In this document: piece after piece, positions 61,001 to 64,000 of the stretch | Position numbering within the stretch: position 1 is the stretch's first letter | How the letters are laid out: every line of letters begins with the position of its first letter | Assembly (NCBI GenBank): GCA_947623455.1 | Contig: OX392538.1 | Location: 34,781,001 to 34,845,000, forward strand | Length of the DNA: 64,000 bases | Source of the DNA: Mimachlamys varia | Taxonomy: Eukaryota > Mollusca > Bivalvia > Pectinida > Pectinidae | Direction of reading: 5' to 3' | The notes under the pieces: model-generated | The model's database searches: none | Seen by the model: the letters and a program-made list of their open reading frames with translations, nothing else | Told to the model about the DNA's origin: nothing | Translations under genes and position numbers: made by a program

Positions 61001-63761
61001 ATTTATTCCTTTTTATGGATAAACCCATTTAGTACTAACCGTGTGACATGTTATTATCGTTAATATAAACCCATTATTTACTTACCGTGTGACATTGGCT
61101 GCTTTATACTGGTAATTAATGGTGACCTGTCCCAGATCATCTGTTGTGTATGTTACTGAGTCGGTGTTTCCCAGGCTAAAGTATACGGCATTAGGTATAT
61201 TTTGATGAATGTCACAAACCTATGAACGAATAAATGGCAAAAATATCATAACACCGAGAGTGAAATATCAAGCCCTTACAAAGTTTGTTATTTTAAAAGA
61301 TGACGTAACACACAAACATGTTGCAACTTTTAAATTTAGAAATACATACATTATGCCGAAAAAATGAATTAAACTTAACTATATAACTGGTTCGTCCTTC
61401 TAGGACTCTTCAGTGATGCTAAGGGCCAAAATGTTATATTCGAAATTTTTGTTAATTTATGTTGAAGCAATAGGGTCAGGTGCGTAAATCCTTCAAATAA
61501 GTTACATAAATTGCTTCCAGAAAAAATTATATGTAATTGAAGTATGTTGAAATCGTTTTTAAAATGATGGCCATTTTTTTTTTTATTATGATCATTAATG
61601 ACGTTTTTTTTTCATAACCAACCAGTTTGCTATGAGGGTAGAATATTACTTTCAGTTGACCTATATTTACCTTGAGGGAAACGTTGATAAATGTAAAAGA
61701 TTCGATTAAATTATTATTTTGTGTTGTGTCCTATCAACACCTAACGTGATTTAAGGACAGACGCCCGGTGTACACGATATGAGTGTTTGTGTTTAGTGCT
61801 TACCATCCAATATCCGAAAAACAAATACTCTGTCCAAATTCAAGAAACATTTGAAGACGTCCCTTTTCACGTCTGCATATTAGGGTATTAAGTTAGACGA
61901 CATGTATATAATGACATTTGTTTATCTAGTTCGTATTTATATACATTTTTATATTATCACATAAAAGCTTAGATTGTAATGACTTCTTTATTTATGCATT
62001 GTAAGTATCAAATTATTATCTACATGTTGTGAAGCGCTTTAGAGTAATTTTACAAATCATATAGAGCACTATATAAATGTTGTATATTATTATTATTTGG
62101 GAGGTTGCGGTATGTTTGTGTAAGCCTTCTTCTGATATTCCTGAACTTGGGCCAACTTAATTTATAAAGTGCTCCCGAACTGAAGGATACTGCCGGCCGA
62201 ACGCCCTCATTTTCACAAAAAAAAATTGCATCTGTCCCTCTGACTTTTAAGTCAAATGTAAAACCATAGAATAAACTAACAAATGTTCATAGATAACACG
62301 TTCACGTCGACCCTAGTCTTTATCTATCTTACCGTGTCAGTGATAATCTTGATTATATTAGATTACGTCAAATGACATTGAGATGTATCTCACCTTAGCC
62401 TAAACAACGGGGTGTTTAAATATGTGTGTGACTGATATTTTTACAATCAAAATATCTGAATGAAGCATCTTAATTGCCTTTGTCGTTAAAGGATTTTCGT
62501 CTTATTAAAACAAAAAAATGATCATTTACATTCTTTGGTCCTCATTTCCCACTAAAGCTCATATTATCGAGTGTCATGTTGGAATTATCTGAAGGAAGGG
62601 TCTAATGGCCAAATTGCATGAATGCTAGAGGCATCTGAAATCGAGATCATATTCTATCTTTTATTTTCTTTCTAAACAACTTTATCGCTCAACAGCATTA
62701 CGAGAAAAGAACGACAGTTCATTCGTAGTCAGTATAACGTGATCGGGTGGGGTTTACTTCTGGGGAATTTAGTACTTTACTTCAGTGCGGTTTAACTATG
62801 AAGTCGGCATTAGTTTTTCATTAACGCAAATAGGCTTACATACACATACCGCGGCCTCCCAAATACACACACTCTCGCATCGCCAGAGGTTGAAGGCCAT
62901 CCTTAAATTACCATTGTTGTTGATAGGACGTTAAATAAAATATGCCCAAACAGCCACAATCAAATAAATACCTGTGATAAACAAACATAATTAAAAATAA
63001 TTATTCCTACCGCTACATTTTTACAATCGTCTGGACCTTCTGAAAAATCTGCACATGGGTTCCATGAATAAATATCAAGTGTAGTTGGTCCAGAAATGTC
63101 CATAAATCTGAAAAAGAAATGTTTTGTTTATAATTCGTGCTATTATGTTTTTTCTTTAACGATGTATTATATTTTCAATGGATAAGGCATTACGTATGTT
63201 GTTCTGCAACACAAAAGTAGTTTTGGAAAGGGAAAAGATTAACCTCATGTAAAGGTGCATTCTACAACAAAACGTTTGTTAAAAAAAGGCATTTGCCCAA
63301 AAATCTTGCAACCAACCATCGCTTCTTAAATGTTGCTTCAAGGATAATGTTTTTATACAGTTTTTGTTCCAAACACGGTCTAACCATTTAATTTCGAATT
63401 CGGCAGAACCGTGGGGAAATTTTGGAGCTATCCAATTATTCGTGTTACGCGAGTTAACACGTTTAAAATGAAGTCTAGCTTGGACCGACAAAATTCTTTG
63501 AATTAAACAAGATTTCAAATTATACGGGTTCGAGAAACCGACGAGGTTCGATCTGTATTGCAATGATCCCGGTAATACTTACGTTGGATTATTGACATCA
63601 CTGCTAGACAAGGGAGTTAAATCAATGGATGTGCCGTCGTCAAATTGACATGAGCAGGGTCCTGTTCCTGTACAAGTCTTAGCCCAGACGATCCCAGATT
63701 CCAACATTAGCACGGAAAACAGGGTTAAGTACGACACACCAATGTACGTTAATGCAAACAT
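51984..63761 (-). CDS. M6PR: Cation-dependent mannose-6-phosphate receptor-like protein (7 exons, 259 aa)
   Basis: Exons (5' to 3'): 63583-63761, 63011-63107, 61086-61219, 57287-57377, 56005-56099, 53672-53798, 51984-52040; every border is GT-AG and every phase fits. Residues 1-27 are a signal peptide. The luminal domain has eight cysteines (30, 36, 38, 78, 88, 94, 145, 177) and an N-V-T glycosylation site at 134. About 190-216 form one membrane helix. The 41-residue tail contains ASFW...LIKDGC, matching the conserved tail block of M6P receptors, and ends in TYDRI, a YxxPhi endosomal/lysosomal sorting motif. Expected role is sorting of lysosomal enzymes between Golgi and endosomes. R137 and a Tyr near 167 can be placed, but the Glu and Gln of the classic sugar-binding quartet are not apparent, so ligand binding may differ. 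Confidence 0.9.
52041..53671 (-). other. M6PR-like gene, intron 6
   Basis: Contains a (C)15 run at 53070-53084 (G run in the sense strand), CA-rich microsatellite sequence to about 53120, and the foldback 53397-53663 next to the donor. GCGCCCTTTCTAG...GTGCTTTACAG at 52250-52290 resembles a SINE tail. Confidence 0.65.
53397..53663. repeat. Foldback element, CCGTATTCATGAAACC family
   Basis: Left end GGACCGTATTCATGAAACCG and right end CGGTTTCATGAATACGGGCC are inverted repeats, continued by CATGCTCAAGCATGGATT / AATCCATGCTTGAGCATG. A partial relative starts near 40337. The right end is 8 bp from the exon 6 splice donor. Confidence 0.82.
53672..53798 (-). CDS. M6PR: M6PR-like gene, exon 6
   Basis: Encodes (G)ALVLAVVYLVGGVSINVFY then RKHIGVERIPNASFWLAVPG and LIK. 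Second half of the membrane helix and start of the tail. Acceptor tttcag, donor AAA|gtaaga. Confidence 0.9.
54105..54590 (+). repeat. Segmental duplication unit 1 with terminal palindrome
   Basis: Runs from TTTACAGTCTACACTGACAT through GTGACGTCACC and ATTAGTTTTGAAATGAAAT to a palindrome at 54439-54590 (AACTTTCTATTTTGTTTAGG / CCTAAACAAAATAGAAAGTT). The second unit is at 55487-55960. Confidence 0.8.
54601..55075 (+). repeat. 62-bp tandem array, 7-8 copies
   Basis: GGCTAG starts repeat every 62 bp (54689, 54751, 54813, 54875, 54937, 54999). The unit holds GAGGGCTAGTGGTAGCGGAA, TGTCAGACTTCTT and GGTCACCACGACACTG. It resembles the head of the tRNA-derived SINE (GAGGGCTAGTGGTAGAATGT ... CACTCGGCCACCGCGGCC). 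Confidence 0.88.
55125..55392 (-). repeat. Dispersed repeat with VTKxYM frame, copy 3
   Basis: The minus strand reads VTKAYMVYVVNEAYDA then GTPG, a decayed version of copies 1 and 2. The flank AAAGATTTACATGGA...AGACCAGGTGTTCC is shared with 29400-29450. Confidence 0.6.
55487..55960 (+). repeat. Segmental duplication unit 2 with terminal palindrome
   Basis: Parallels 54105-54590 (TTTACAATCTACACTGACAT, GTGACGTCATC, ATTAGTTTTGAAATGAAAT) and ends in its own palindrome (AACTTTCCATTGTGTTTACG with CAAACAAAAAGGAAAGTT). Confidence 0.8.
56005..56099 (-). CDS. M6PR: M6PR-like gene, exon 5
   Basis: Encodes YFGLTSKYICQGNSGGGSKS then SAISVGTIICI(G): end of the luminal domain with its last cysteine, a Gly/Ser stalk and the first half of the membrane helix. 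Donor AGG|gtaagt. Confidence 0.9.
56100..57286 (-). other. M6PR-like gene, intron 4
   Basis: AT-rich; carries a MITE at 56945-57191 close to the exon 4 donor. Short inverted copies of GAATCCGC/GCGGATTC at about 56522-56540. Confidence 0.7.
56945..57191. mobile_element. MITE with TACTGTAAAC...TTTCGCG ends
   Basis: Left TACTGTAAACCAACTTATTT(TCGCG) and right CGAAAATAAGTTTGTTTACAGTA are inverted repeats. The interior is rich in TCGCGA motifs. No coding capacity. 95 bp from exon 4. Confidence 0.75.
57287..57377 (-). CDS. M6PR: M6PR-like gene, exon 4
   Basis: Encodes (R)NSHILLTCDQSQEGTLVAQ then GPLPDPSSPDY. The split R137 followed by a beta-strand and CD is the typical sugar-pocket strand of MRH/M6P-receptor domains. 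Donor TAT|gtaagt. Confidence 0.9.
57585..58528. repeat. Nested palindrome complex
   Basis: Outer-left palindrome: arms 57585-57755 and 58057-58228 (about 171 bp each). Second palindrome: arms about 58226-58337 and 58416-58528 (about 112 bp each). A direct repeat of about 115 bp (57756-57871 and 58301-58415) ties the two together. Arms differ at only a few positions. Confidence 0.88.
59386..59828. mobile_element. MITE with ACCGTATATCGG ends
   Basis: TATACCGTATATCGGGTTAT(TTTAGCG) at the left and GCTCAAAACAACCGATATAC(GGTAC) at the right are inverted repeats. About 440 bp, no reading frame. Confidence 0.7.
59950..60490. repeat. Foldback element with CCTCGGG arms, copy 2
   Basis: GGATAGGGATATTCCACCCT(CGGG) pairs with CTCGGGTGGAATATCCCTAT(CC), and AAGACTCTTTCAT with ATGAAAGAGTCTT. 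The same family is at 25495-25790. It includes two TGACGTCA palindromes at 60025-60060. Confidence 0.75.
61086..61219 (-). CDS. M6PR: M6PR-like gene, exon 3
   Basis: Encodes VCDIHQNIPNAVYFSLGNTD then SVTYTTDDLGQVTINYQYKA and ANVT. Core beta-strands of the luminal domain, with C94 and the N134-V-T site. Donor ACG|gtaagt? reads gtaagt-like (gtaag). Confidence 0.9.
61298..61500 (-). mobile_element. Hammerhead-bearing retrozyme-like repeat, copy D
   Basis: Shares with copy C, in the same order, GATGACGTAACACACA, GCAACTTTTAAATT, ATTATGCCG, AATGAATTAAAC, GTGATGCTA-GGGCCAAAA and GGTGCGTAA. It sits in the M6PR-like intron, in the sense orientation. Confidence 0.7.
61376..61419 (-). ncRNA. Degenerate hammerhead ribozyme (copy D)
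   Basis: Minus strand: GCATCA, CTGAAGA, GTCCTAGAAGGAC, GAAC (consensus GAAA), CAGTTATA, TAGTTA. Loss of the last A of GAAA and of stem I pairing (GCATCA with TAGTTA) predicts no self-cleavage. Confidence 0.65.
62720..62945 (+). repeat. Copy of the 16612-type dispersed element
   Basis: GTCAGTATAACGTGATCGGG, TACTTCAGTGCGG, ACATACCGCGGCCTCCCAAA, GGCCATCCTTAAATTACCAT and TTGATAGGACGTTAAATAAA follow the order of 16612-16873. Confidence 0.65.
63011..63107 (-). CDS. M6PR: M6PR-like gene, exon 2
   Basis: Encodes (T)FMDISGPTTLDIYSWNPCA then DFSEGPDDCKNVA. Acceptor ttttcag, donor GCG|gtagga. Contains C78 and C88 of the luminal domain. Confidence 0.88.
63583..63761 (-). CDS. M6PR: M6PR-like gene, exon 1
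   Basis: Encodes MFALTYIGVSYLTLFSVLML with signal peptide end near ESGIVWA, then KTCTGTGPCSCQFDDGTSID and LTPLSSSDVNNP(T). The first ATG gives a clean signal peptide. Donor AAC|gtaagt. Confidence 0.9.
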
Positions 63762-64000
63762 TGTTGTAATTATGCAATTTTTCTGAGTAAGAAGATATTC
63801 ACCCTTCTCAAAATTGTATATCCATCATTGAACTATCCTTAGGTTTATAGATTGTGGTGTCATATGATGCACATGTGAGGTGGATAGCGAGTACATACAT
63901 GTATATGTGCCTGAACAGGTAATGATAACTGGCGGTGTGTAGGTTTACATCGTTAGCATTAGTATAATCTATTACTGTATATACATGTACCTGAAACACA
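63762..64000 (-). other. Upstream region of the M6PR-like gene
   Basis: Expected 5' UTR and proximal promoter. No TATA box or other element can be singled out; an upstream non-coding exon may lie beyond the window. Confidence 0.4.

Larger units (their letters stand above)
57378..61085 (-). other. M6PR-like gene, intron 3
   Basis: Contains nested palindromes (57585-58528), a MITE (59386-59828), a SINE fragment (59880-59925) and a CCTCGGG foldback (59950-60490). No extra exon was recognised. Confidence 0.75.
61220..63010 (-). other. M6PR-like gene, intron 2
   Basis: Contains hammerhead repeat copy D (61298-61500), SINE tail pieces (61735-61775, 62030-62095), a reversed fragment of the 16612-type element (62100-62200) and a fuller copy of it (62720-62945). 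Confidence 0.7.

Overview
This window is AT-rich, intron- and repeat-dense metazoan nuclear DNA. tRNA-derived SINEs with a conserved GTCCTATTAA / CATTTAAGGACGTG tail, many foldback MITEs, and hammerhead-ribozyme repeats of the kind reported from molluscs suggest a marine bivalve, probably a scallop-like species. That assignment is inference; no rRNA or mitochondrial marker is present. There are no bacterial-type operons, and most short open frames are noise.

Three spliced protein genes can be assembled with GT-AG junctions and matching phases. (1) 15323-34420 (+): a three-exon gene for a 601-residue serine-rich, coiled-coil protein of unknown function. Its first intron is 16.4 kb and holds a 2.4-kb, 21-bp minisatellite. 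(2) 41996-47040 (+): a polytopic membrane protein of the DUF1295 / steroid 5-alpha-reductase C-terminal family. It has two homologous second exons of equal length and phase, which look mutually exclusive. (3) 51984-63761 (-): a seven-exon gene for a 259-residue cation-dependent mannose-6-phosphate-receptor-like type I membrane protein ending in a tyrosine sorting motif. Genes 2 and 3 are convergent. A 57-codon reading frame at 49636 may be a fragment of a DUF3504/Crypton-like gene.

The rest is mostly mobile-element debris. 1-15 kb is intergenic and carries three hammerhead-ribozyme loci, one of them (12566-12609, minus strand) with a complete catalytic core. A fourth locus lies in an intron of the receptor gene. 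Four copies of a 385-bp MITE with TTAA target duplications lie at 39.6-52 kb. One has split a SINE, one has split a foldback element, one sits between the two alternative exons of gene 2, and one lies just past the stop codon of gene 3. The introns of gene 3 contain nested palindromes, a 1,382-bp-offset duplication, a 62-bp tandem array apparently grown from a SINE head, and foldback elements, one of which ends within 8 bp of a splice donor.

The three genes show no obvious functional link; the window reads as ordinary gene neighbourhood plus repeats. The observations most worth following up are the exon duplication, the hammerhead family and the TTAA MITE insertion history.
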